Source of the DNA: Planctomycetota bacterium | GTDB taxonomy: Bacteria > Planctomycetota > UBA1135 | DNA length: 53,671 nt | Direction: 5' to 3' | Assembly: GCA_030748415.1 (NCBI GenBank) | Contig: JASMMA010000003.1 | Span: 1 to 53,671, forward strand | In this document: positions 43,905 to 50,825 of the stretch, piece by piece | How the letters are laid out: every line of letters starts with the position of its first letter | Position numbering within the stretch: the stretch's first letter is position 1 | Made by a program: the position numbers and the translations under genes | Notes under the pieces: model-generated | What the model was told of the DNA's origin: nothing | What the model saw: the letters and a program-made list of their open reading frames with translations, nothing else | Databases searched by the model: none

Positions 43905-46012
43905 GATTTCTTCAGCCGAACCCGCACATCCAAGACACAAGACTCGCTCGAGTCCCAAGCCGCGAGAAATGGGTTAAAGTCAAGCTCGTAGATTTCTGGA
44001 CAATCGGTCAACATTCGGTCAAGACGAAGGAGCATCTCAACTAACTGCTCCTTGTCAACGGGTGGCTTTCCACGAACCCCTTCAAACATAGAGGCTGCCC
44101 GAATGCCTTCCACCATTCCCTCGGCATCGACTCGAGAAAGAGGGTGAAGGCGAAACACTACATCTTTAAGGACCTCTACATGAATACCCCCAAGCCCAAA
44201 GGCAAGCAATCGGCCAAACTGAGCATCCGTTGTTGCGCCCATAAAGGTTTCTATGCCGTGCTGGCGGAGCGATTGAACCAAGACCCTCATGTCTGGACAT
44301 TGTTTCCGAAAGCGGCTCTCCAATTCCTCCCAGCCGGAAGCTAATTCATCTTCAGTCCGAATATCCAGAATCACGCCACCCAGGTCACTCTTGTGAACAA
44401 CTCCCTGGGCTTCTACTTTTAGGACTACGGGCCATCCAGTTTCGCGAGTGGCCTTCAAAGCTTGGTCCAAGGTTCGAACCAAACGAGTAGGGACAACTGG
44501 AATCCCATAGGAAGACAAAAGCTCGTAGAGCTCCATGCCTTTCAACATTTCTCGACCCTCATTTAGGGCATTTTCTATAGCGGCGCGCCCTCGCTTTTTT
44601 TGAACTCGAAAGCGTGGACCACCTGAGTCATCGGCAGAGCGCAACTTCGAGAGTTTCCATAACCCGGAAAGAGCTGTTGCGGCATCTTCTGGAAATCTGT
44701 AATTCGCGACACCAGCATCTGCCAAGATGTCAACTGCTTCGAAACCACGCTCCTTTCCAAGCAGACAGGCAACAATTGGTTTCGACGAACGCTTCGCGTG
44801 TCGAGTGAACACTTTTGCAACAGCGGCGGCATCAATCATGACTGGCGATACAAAAATCGCCAAAACCATATCGACTCCTCTGTCAGCCAAAACAGCTTTT
44901 AGGGCGTGGTCGAATCGGTCAGCGTCGGCGGTTGCAATTAAATCCACTGGGTTGGAGGCAGATGCTTCAACGGGAATCCCCTCTTGGATTCTTTTTTCAG
45001 TTTTTTCAGACAGCTGAACTACATCCAATCCTTGGTCGCCGCAAGAATCCGTTGCCAAAATCGCAGGTCCGCCGGCGTTCGTGACAATCGCAACTCGATT
45101 TCCTTTTGGTAGCTTCCCAGTTTGCGCAGCAGTGGCAAGAGTGAAGAGCTCCTTCATCGAATCTACCCGAAGGACACCACATTGTGCCATCAAGGAATCG
45201 GCTGCGGCTTCTGAACCAGCAAGGGATCCGGTATGGCTCATGGCAGCCTTGGCGCCGGCAGCGGTGCGGCCTGACTTCACAACAATGACGGGCTTCTTTC
45301 TCGAAACCCTTCTCGCAGCAGCCATAAATTGTTCCGGGTCCCCAAAGGATTCGAGGTACATCAATATTTGTTCGGTGCGCGAATCGTGTTCCCAATACTC
45401 CAACAAATCGGCTGGAGAAACATCGGCGCGGTTTCCAAGGCTTGCAAACATGCTCATTCCAACTCCAATATCTTTTGCGTCGGCAAGAATAGCTTCGCCG
45501 AGCGCGCCGGATTGAGACATAAACGCAGCACCACCGGGCAAGGGAGTGTTAAAAGCAAATGTGGCATTCATGGAAATCTCTGGGTCGGTGTTCAATACAC
45601 CCATACAGTTTGGTCCAACTAAGCGCATGCCACTTTTCCTACAAATATCAACAAGCTCCTTTTGGCGTTTTGGGCCCTCACCACGAGTTTCGCCAAAGCC
45701 CGCAGAAATACAGACCAAACCTTTTACCCCCTTCTTTGCGCAATCTCTGGCCGCTGCAAGAACATATTTTGCTGGAACCACAAGAACGGCAAAATCAACG
45801 GGATTCGGAATGTCGGTCACCTTTGAATAACAGCGCGTAGAGTGAACCACCTTTGCAGTTGGATTGACGGGATAGACGGGCCCAGTAAACCCACCCTCCA
45901 TTAGGTTGGCGACAATTTCATGCCCTATCTGGTTCTTTTTCCGGCTTGCACCGATGACCGCCACAGATTGAGGACGAAAAATAGCGTTCAGAGAAGTTGC
46001 TCGGGGGCTCAT
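43901..46012 (-). CDS. ADP-forming acetyl-CoA synthetase (alpha-beta fusion)
   Basis: 703 residues with the order CoA-binding domain (about 10-105, VAVIGASRKKNQIGHEI), succinyl-CoA-ligase-like domains (about 150-440) and an ATP-grasp domain (about 480-700, WPVVLKVEAQGVVHKSD, ELDFNPFLA). The phospho-histidine is His260 in SHTGSLAGS. The reaction is acyl-CoA + ADP + Pi to acid + CoA + ATP, reversible, so it can make ATP from acetyl-CoA or activate acids. Unlike Pat/PatZ relatives it has no GNAT domain. Its ATG overlaps the lipB stop (ATGA, 46009-46012), and it overlaps the PlsC-like gene by 4 bp tail to tail. Confidence 0.93.
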   Translation of the reverse strand: MSPRATSLNAIFRPQSVAVIGASRKKNQIGHEIVANLMEGGFTGPVYPVNPTAKVVHSTRCYSKVTDIPNPVDFAVLVVPAKYVLAAARDCAKKGVKGLVCISAGFGETRGEGPKRQKELVDICRKSGMRLVGPNCMGVLNTDPEISMNATFAFNTPLPGGAAFMSQSGALGEAILADAKDIGVGMSMFASLGNRADVSPADLLEYWEHDSRTEQILMYLESFGDPEQFMAAARRVSRKKPVIVVKSGRTAAGAKAAMSHTGSLAGSEAAADSLMAQCGVLRVDSMKELFTLATAAQTGKLPKGNRVAIVTNAGGPAILATDSCGDQGLDVVQLSEKTEKRIQEGIPVEASASNPVDLIATADADRFDHALKAVLADRGVDMVLAIFVSPVMIDAAAVAKVFTRHAKRSSKPIVACLLGKERGFEAVDILADAGVANYRFPEDAATALSGLWKLSKLRSADDSGGPRFRVQKKRGRAAIENALNEGREMLKGMELYELLSSYGIPVVPTRLVRTLDQALKATRETGWPVVLKVEAQGVVHKSDLGGVILDIRTEDELASGWEELESRFRKQCPDMRVLVQSLRQHGIETFMGATTDAQFGRLLAFGLGGIHVEVLKDVVFRLHPLSRVDAEGMVEGIRAASMFEGVRGKPPVDKEQLVEMLLRLDRMLTDCPEIYELDFNPFLAAWDSSESCVLDVRVRLKKS

Positions 46013-46638
46013 TCTTTTTCTCTTAGGACAACTCGCAGGTTTCTTGCAAGCTTTTCTTTCACTTCGTGCATGGATGGAGGGTTGTTAAGTTCTCGAGCAA
46101 AGCTTGTCATTACATCTGGTTCCATACCGCATGGGTCAAATCGACGGAACCAATCTAAATCAGTCATGACATTAATTGCCACACCGTGATAAGTCACCCA
46201 ACGGCGAACTGCTACCCCAATCGAGGCCAGCTTTCTCCCATTAACCCAACAACCGGTATTTCGTGGGTCCCTTGTGCCCTCAAGAGCAAAGTCGGCTGCA
46301 GTCCTGATAAGAGCCTCTTCGAGGCCGTTAAGGTAAGCATGCAAGTCGCGAGAATTATCCTTGAGGCCAATGATTGGGTATGCGACCAATTGCCCAGGGC
46401 CATGAAAGGTGGCCTTGCCCCCGCGCGCCACTTCAAAAATGGGAAGGCCAAGTCCTTTGTACTGTTCGGCTTCTCCTGCACGGCCGACTGTGAGAACGGG
46501 CTCAAATTCGCAAAGCAGTAATGTGTCCTTGGAACCGTCATGAGCATCCAAAATTTCATTTTGGACATTCTCAGAATCCGCAAAGGAGGTGCCGGAAATA
46601 TCCCGGACTTCCCATTCCTTAGCAACGCTAAAGGGCAT
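46009..46638 (-). CDS. lipB: Octanoyltransferase
   Basis: 209 residues, normal length. Moves the octanoyl group from acyl carrier protein to lipoyl domains, the first step of lipoate assembly. Signatures: LLLCEFEPVLTVGR, RGGKATFHGPGQLVAYPI (72-89), the catalytic pair Lys136 in GRKLASIGVAVRRW and Cys170 in FDPCGMEP, and THYHG-like VTYHGVAINV. It sits between lpd (9-bp gap upstream) and the ADP-forming acetyl-CoA synthetase (4-bp overlap), so lipoate attachment, lipoamide dehydrogenase and acetyl-CoA conversion are on one transcript. lipA and the E1/E2 subunits are not in this window. Confidence 0.97.
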   Translation of the reverse strand: MPFSVAKEWEVRDISGTSFADSENVQNEILDAHDGSKDTLLLCEFEPVLTVGRAGEAEQYKGLGLPIFEVARGGKATFHGPGQLVAYPIIGLKDNSRDLHAYLNGLEEALIRTAADFALEGTRDPRNTGCWVNGRKLASIGVAVRRWVTYHGVAINVMTDLDWFRRFDPCGMEPDVMTSFARELNNPPSMHEVKEKLARNLRVVLREKE

Positions 46639-46647
46639 TGGCTCTTG

Positions 46648-48045
46648 CTACTTAGGTGAATGGACGCATAGTCCATGCACATCTTCACAAGCTTCCATAA
46701 AAACTTCAGAAAGCGTTGGGTGGGGATGAATGGTCAGAGAGATATCTTCTGCAGTGAGCCCCGCTTCAATTGCAACGGCAGCTTCAGAAATCATGTCAGT
46801 AACATTGGGGCCAACCATATGAACCCCTAATAAACTGTCATCTGCGGCATTCGTTACGACTTTCACTAAACCCTCAGCAGCGTGCATGGAAAGCGCTCGG
46901 CCATTTGCGGCAAAGTTGAAACGACCTATTTTCACTTCAAGACCTTGCTCTTTTGCTTCGGCTTCACTCAAGCCAACGCACGCAATTTCTGGATCGGTAA
47001 AAATCACTCCAGGAACAACTGAATGATCCCATTTTGCACCCCCTTTTCCAGCAATATGGCCAGCAGCGACTAATCCTTCTGCGGAGCCCTTATGGGCGAG
47101 CATTGGACCGTGGCAAAGGTCACCGATTGCATAAATGTGGGGAGTTTTTGTTTGGCAGCAGTCGTTTGTTTCCAAAAAACCACGCTTGTCTGTTTTCAAG
47201 CCAGCAGCTTCTAAGCCGCTGGGGGCAACCGGCCGGCGGCCCACTGTAAGCAAGATTTTGTCGGCCTGGATTTCCTTCGTTTTCCCTTTAGTCTCAACGG
47301 CTACAGTTAGCCCATCGCTCTCTTCGGAAAATGATTGTGCAGCAGTCGATACATGAATTTTGATTCCTGCTTTTTTTGCGCGGCGCTGAACAACCTTGAC
47401 GAGTTCGGGGTCAATGCCAGGCAATAGTTGGTCCATGAATTCAACAATTGTCACTTCTGATCCGGCTTGTCGGTAAAACAAACCGAGCTCCATTCCGATT
47501 ACCCCGCCACCAATCACTAAGAGTCGCTTGGGAATCTCCGTTGGTGAAAGAGCTTCGGTGCTGGACCAAACATGCGGGCCAAAATCGAACCCTGGAATGG
47601 GTGCTGGCTCGGAGCCCGTAGCCAAAACAACATCTCTGGCCTCAACCACTACTTTTCCGTCGGGGGTTGCAACTTCTAGCTTGCCTGCACTTAGCAGGCT
47701 TGCGCGGCCGCGGAGCACTTCAACCCCCCGAGACTTGAGAAGCATCCCGATTCCACCCGTGAGTCGTTTCACCACCTTTTCCTTCCAGGACACCAGCTTT
47801 TGGATATCTAATTCGGGGTCACCAACCGTTATCCCCATATCAGAAGCATGCTTAATCGACTCCAAAAAATGCCCTGCAGAAATCAGCGCCTTCGATGGAA
47901 TACAACCAACATTGAGACAGGTTCCACCAAGCTCCGACTGCTCCACGCAGACCACTTTCTTGCCATATTGAGCAAGGCGAATTGCACATACATATCCTGC
48001 TGGGCCTGCTCCCAGAACAACTGCGTCACATTGGGTTTTTGTCAT
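46648..48045 (-). CDS. lpd: Dihydrolipoyl dehydrogenase
   Basis: 465 residues. Re-oxidises dihydrolipoyl groups of 2-oxoacid dehydrogenase complexes or the glycine cleavage system, using NAD+. FAD-binding AVVLGAGPAGYVCA is at the N-terminus, the redox disulfide is C43-x4-C48 in GGTCLNVGCIPSK, an NAD-binding LLVIGGGVIGMELG sits mid-protein, IYAIGDL is the second FAD motif, and the C-terminal active-site His-Glu motif is HPHPTLSE (440-447). It is the first gene of the lpd-lipB-synthetase unit and is divergent from the hemerythrin-like gene across 88 bp that must contain both promoters. Confidence 0.98.
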   Translation of the reverse strand: MTKTQCDAVVLGAGPAGYVCAIRLAQYGKKVVCVEQSELGGTCLNVGCIPSKALISAGHFLESIKHASDMGITVGDPELDIQKLVSWKEKVVKRLTGGIGMLLKSRGVEVLRGRASLLSAGKLEVATPDGKVVVEARDVVLATGSEPAPIPGFDFGPHVWSSTEALSPTEIPKRLLVIGGGVIGMELGLFYRQAGSEVTIVEFMDQLLPGIDPELVKVVQRRAKKAGIKIHVSTAAQSFSEESDGLTVAVETKGKTKEIQADKILLTVGRRPVAPSGLEAAGLKTDKRGFLETNDCCQTKTPHIYAIGDLCHGPMLAHKGSAEGLVAAGHIAGKGGAKWDHSVVPGVIFTDPEIACVGLSEAEAKEQGLEVKIGRFNFAANGRALSMHAAEGLVKVVTNAADDSLLGVHMVGPNVTDMISEAAVAIEAGLTAEDISLTIHPHPTLSEVFMEACEDVHGLCVHSPK

Positions 48046-48133
48046 GGATGGAGTGTGTATTGTGGTTTATTCCAGAAACCTGACCCCCACTTTTCCGGGG
48101 GTTGGAGCCCTGTTGCGACCCTGATTATAGGCC

Positions 48134-48631
48134 ATGCCGGAGAACACCTCATCCCCCTCTTTCGCCGACCTCGCTTTTGTCCACGAAGGCCTCATGGAGC
48201 TCCTTCTTGCTCACCAAGAGTGTGTCGCTTTGGGCGAGCTTAATGAAGCCCGTTCAAAACTAGAGGCATTCATTGTTTCTCTAAAGGACCACATTTCCAA
48301 AGAAGATACCCATTTGATTCCAATCTTTTCGCAGCGTGTTGAGGAGCAAGTCGGTTGTACTGCGGAGCTTTTGCTTGCGGAACATCGCAAGTTGGAGCGA
48401 TTAATGGAAAAGGCCCTCGCTCGAATTGTTGCTCTGGAAAAAGTCGGCTCGATTTCGGGTCGGGAGCGGGTTGCTGTAATTGAAGAGGAACACATGCTCA
48501 AGGAAGTCCTTAAACATCACGACGAGCGCGAGCGCGCGGCTTTCTTTCCAAATTTAGATCGTGTAATACAAGGCGAAGAACGGAAGGAAATTCTTCGTGA
48601 TATTGGTTTGTTGCATAATGCAACGAATTGA
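48134..48631 (+). CDS. Hemerythrin-like (HHE) domain protein
   Basis: 165 residues, all-helical. The His/Glu pattern fits a non-haem di-iron four-helix bundle: H17 in FVHEGLMELLLAH (H17, H27), H53-x3-E57-x2-H60 in KDHISKEDTHLIPIF, E83-H84 in LAEHRKLERL, H120, and H128-H129-D-E in LKHHDERERAAFFP. Roles of the family include oxygen, nitric-oxide or iron sensing or storage; which applies here is unknown. Cytoplasmic, no signal peptide. The final residues LLHNATN are encoded by a palindromic repeat related to that at 13861-13920. Confidence 0.85.
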   Translation: MPENTSSPSFADLAFVHEGLMELLLAHQECVALGELNEARSKLEAFIVSLKDHISKEDTHLIPIFSQRVEEQVGCTAELLLAEHRKLERLMEKALARIVALEKVGSISGRERVAVIEEEHMLKEVLKHHDERERAAFFPNLDRVIQGEERKEILRDIGLLHNATN

Positions 48632-48646
48632 CTCCGAGTCTATTCG
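48610..48646. repeat. Double palindrome at a convergent gene junction, related to the element at 13861-13920
   Basis: GTTGCATAATGCAAC (48610-48624) is a palindrome. It is followed by a hairpin at 48624-48646 (CGAAT T GACTC, loop C, GAGTC T ATTCG, with one T-T mismatch). The first 29 bases (48610-48638) match 13898-13926 at 26 positions. The element supplies the hemerythrin-like stop region and ends next to the DUF3604 gene stop, so it may terminate transcription from both sides. Confidence 0.8.
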
Positions 48647-50496
48647 CAAAAAATCGGGCTGGACCAGGCCATGCCGCCATCTTTTTGTTGAACTCGGAGG
48701 TAAACGAAGTCACCAGGCTTCATGGGCGGGACTTGGATGTTGAAAAAGAAAAGTGATTTTCCTTTTCCATCGACCCGGCGAGCAATCTGGTCATTATAAA
48801 TAACATCCACAAAATCAATTGTGTTGGTTCCAATCACGCGACAGATAAGCTCGAGTTCTTTATCCCCCATTTGGAGGGTTCCGCCCATCGAGGCAGTATC
48901 CAATTTGAAGCGCAACCCAATGCGCGGGCCATTGGTTGCGTAACAACGGCGTTCTCGAAGGGCCTTCAGGATTCCAGAGCGCGTTCTATCGTTTGTAAGA
49001 ATGGCGGCAAGTCCGCCGCTTGCTCCGGCAAGTTGAGATAGTCCGGGGTGGCCGTCGTGGCCGTCAGTGCTGCCAATAAACCCAAGTTGATAGCCGAGGC
49101 CAAGGGCATCCCGGACATAGTTCCCTTCCTTGGCCGAATAGATTCTTCCCGGAGAGTCTGCGGCTTCGGAGGAACCGTGGACTGAAACAACTTCCGTAAT
49201 TGGTTCGCATTCGGGGTCTGGAGGAATCCTCCAATCAATTGGAACTGGTCCCCCAGCGGAATGGTGTGCAATTGTTAAGGCGCCGCTTCCTTTTAGTTCT
49301 TCCCAAAGTTCTTGAGGAGTGTCCCATTTTTCATCAATAGAAGACCACGGCGTTCCTTCGTCGCCTGGAAAAATAACATGCCGGTGTCCGTAAACCCAGT
49401 TGGTCCATTCATAACCCAAGAATGCGACGAAGCGTCCTGGCTCATTCCACTTTGCGGCGGAGGCTTTTACTTCATCCCACATTTCTGAGTTCTGGTCCAA
49501 AAATTTCATTCCCCAGTGGTCGTGGTCGGTAATACAAACCGCATCCAAACCTGCAACATTTCGGGCGTAGTGATAAACCTCGTCCAGGCTCCCTGTTCCA
49601 TCAGAGAGACTCGTGTGCACTTGCAAGTCAGCCCATAGAATTGACTCAACCCCCTTTCGGACAACCATTGGGTTTGAAGTCGCTTCACCGGCAGGCCCTG
49701 TTCCTTTGACTGTATAAATCCCTTCCTTGGAAGCCACTAAATCAACTCCCCCACTCCCGGCATGAAGAGAAATAGGGCCCGAAAACTCAAGACCCGAAGG
49801 GAGGTCGAAAAAGATGTCGCCAAACTGACCTGGGCTAAGGTTTCCAACGGCATCTAGATAGGAAACTTGGAGTCGGACAGTGTCGCCTGGTTCTGCTGTT
49901 GTTGGAAGGACTATGTGCATCCCAACGGCCTCACGAGCCTTAACCCGAACCGTTAAGTCGGAGTCTTCAACAATAGAACGTATTCCATCTCCGTCCCCAT
50001 CCACGGACACCCAGAAGGCTTGGCTTTCTTCGGAATAGCGGTCGGCAATTCCTTTGTAAATAAATTCGACTCGTTCGCCTTTCTGAAGACCACGCTTCTT
50101 AAGTTGGACCACCATTAGTTGTTTGTCGATGGTCTTCGCCTCCCACTCAACACCTTGGGCATGCACCTTCACAAAGGTGGCGCCTGGAAAATTATCCGCT
50201 TCACCTGCTGGGCGTGGGCTAGACCAACCCCAAAAAGGAGAGACCTGCAAAAACAACATTCCATCTTTAGATATTCCGTGCTCGCCCACCTCGTAAGTAA
50301 TGCGCCAAAGCCCTTGTTTCCCCGCTTCTATCTCCAAATCTGACTCCTTTTGGGCTAACCAAGCCTTACCGCCTCCATCAGATAAATGCCGCTGGGCGTC
50401 CCGGTCTGCCCGCATGGCTTCCAAGATTTCGGGATGGCCGCCAGGGGGAAGGGTGGTCTCGTTTTGAGCTAGAAACAGGAGAAGGGCGGCAAACAT
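48640..50496 (-). CDS. Exported DUF3604 / PHP-like metal hydrolase
   Basis: 618 residues from ATG 50496, which begins a signal-like stretch (MFAALLLFLAQNETT); the frame is open to 50523. The first ~290 residues are beta-rich, with Ig-like segments (VLPTTAEPGDTVRLQVSY). Residues about 300-540 carry PHP-type metal motifs: ILWADLQVHTSLSDGTGS, DAVCITDHDHWGMK, LTIAHHSAGG and FIGSTDGHDGHPGL, matching the DUF3604 family. The predicted activity is metal-dependent phosphoester hydrolysis or a related reaction; substrate unknown. The C-terminal ~90 residues are another beta domain (FVDVIYNDQIARRVDG, ending SSPIFCE). It lies 17 bp downstream of a small exported-protein gene on the same strand. Confidence 0.88.
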   Translation of the reverse strand: MFAALLLFLAQNETTLPPGGHPEILEAMRADRDAQRHLSDGGGKAWLAQKESDLEIEAGKQGLWRITYEVGEHGISKDGMLFLQVSPFWGWSSPRPAGEADNFPGATFVKVHAQGVEWEAKTIDKQLMVVQLKKRGLQKGERVEFIYKGIADRYSEESQAFWVSVDGDGDGIRSIVEDSDLTVRVKAREAVGMHIVLPTTAEPGDTVRLQVSYLDAVGNLSPGQFGDIFFDLPSGLEFSGPISLHAGSGGVDLVASKEGIYTVKGTGPAGEATSNPMVVRKGVESILWADLQVHTSLSDGTGSLDEVYHYARNVAGLDAVCITDHDHWGMKFLDQNSEMWDEVKASAAKWNEPGRFVAFLGYEWTNWVYGHRHVIFPGDEGTPWSSIDEKWDTPQELWEELKGSGALTIAHHSAGGPVPIDWRIPPDPECEPITEVVSVHGSSEAADSPGRIYSAKEGNYVRDALGLGYQLGFIGSTDGHDGHPGLSQLAGASGGLAAILTNDRTRSGILKALRERRCYATNGPRIGLRFKLDTASMGGTLQMGDKELELICRVIGTNTIDFVDVIYNDQIARRVDGKGKSLFFFNIQVPPMKPGDFVYLRVQQKDGGMAWSSPIFCE

Positions 50497-50513
50497 TTCA
50501 CCCCATCCTAACC

Positions 50514-50744
50514 CTAGCCACAAATCGCCGGGAATAGGTCGCCGGACGGACCCCGCAAAACTTGGCTCGCAAACGGATCGTAATCCGTTGCCTGGAGGTT
50601 TAGAACGATTAGGGGCTTTCTTGCACGCAAGGCAACCAAGGGAAGAGTTGCGGACTGGAGGAGATCGGTCTGGTAGTGCTCGCCCTGAGCCATGCGTGGG
50701 ATAACAGGGAGAAGGGCGGCCACAAGGGTGATGGGGATTCGCAT
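50514..50744 (-). CDS. Small exported hypothetical protein
   Basis: 76 residues from ATG 50744, a start that gives a plausible signal peptide (MRIPITLVAALLPVIPRMAQG); the open frame continues to 50801 without such character and would read through a terminator hairpin. The mature part (QTDLLQSATLPLVALRARKP, then LIVLNLQATDYDP) has no recognisable motif. It sits between the terminator at 50768-50803 and the DUF3604 start, on the same strand as both neighbours. It may be a genuine small secreted protein co-transcribed with the DUF3604 gene, or a leader frame. No strong Shine-Dalgarno site was seen. Confidence 0.4.
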   Translation of the reverse strand: MRIPITLVAALLPVIPRMAQGEHYQTDLLQSATLPLVALRARKPLIVLNLQATDYDPFASQVLRGPSGDLFPAICG

Positions 50745-50767
50745 CTTTTTGGTATTCGCGGGGGGGT

Positions 50768-50803
50768 AAAAAAAACGGTGGCGCCCTATTTGGACGACCA
50801 CCG
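50768..50803 (-). terminator. Rho-independent terminator of the LamG/calcium-repeat gene
   Basis: On the minus strand CGGTGG (50803-50798) pairs with CCACCG (50781-50776), followed at once by eight T (50775-50768). It lies 22 bp after the stop at 50826, giving a clear transcript end before the small exported-protein gene. Confidence 0.88.
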
Positions 50804-50825
50804 CTTTAATTGGTTCCCTAGAATG

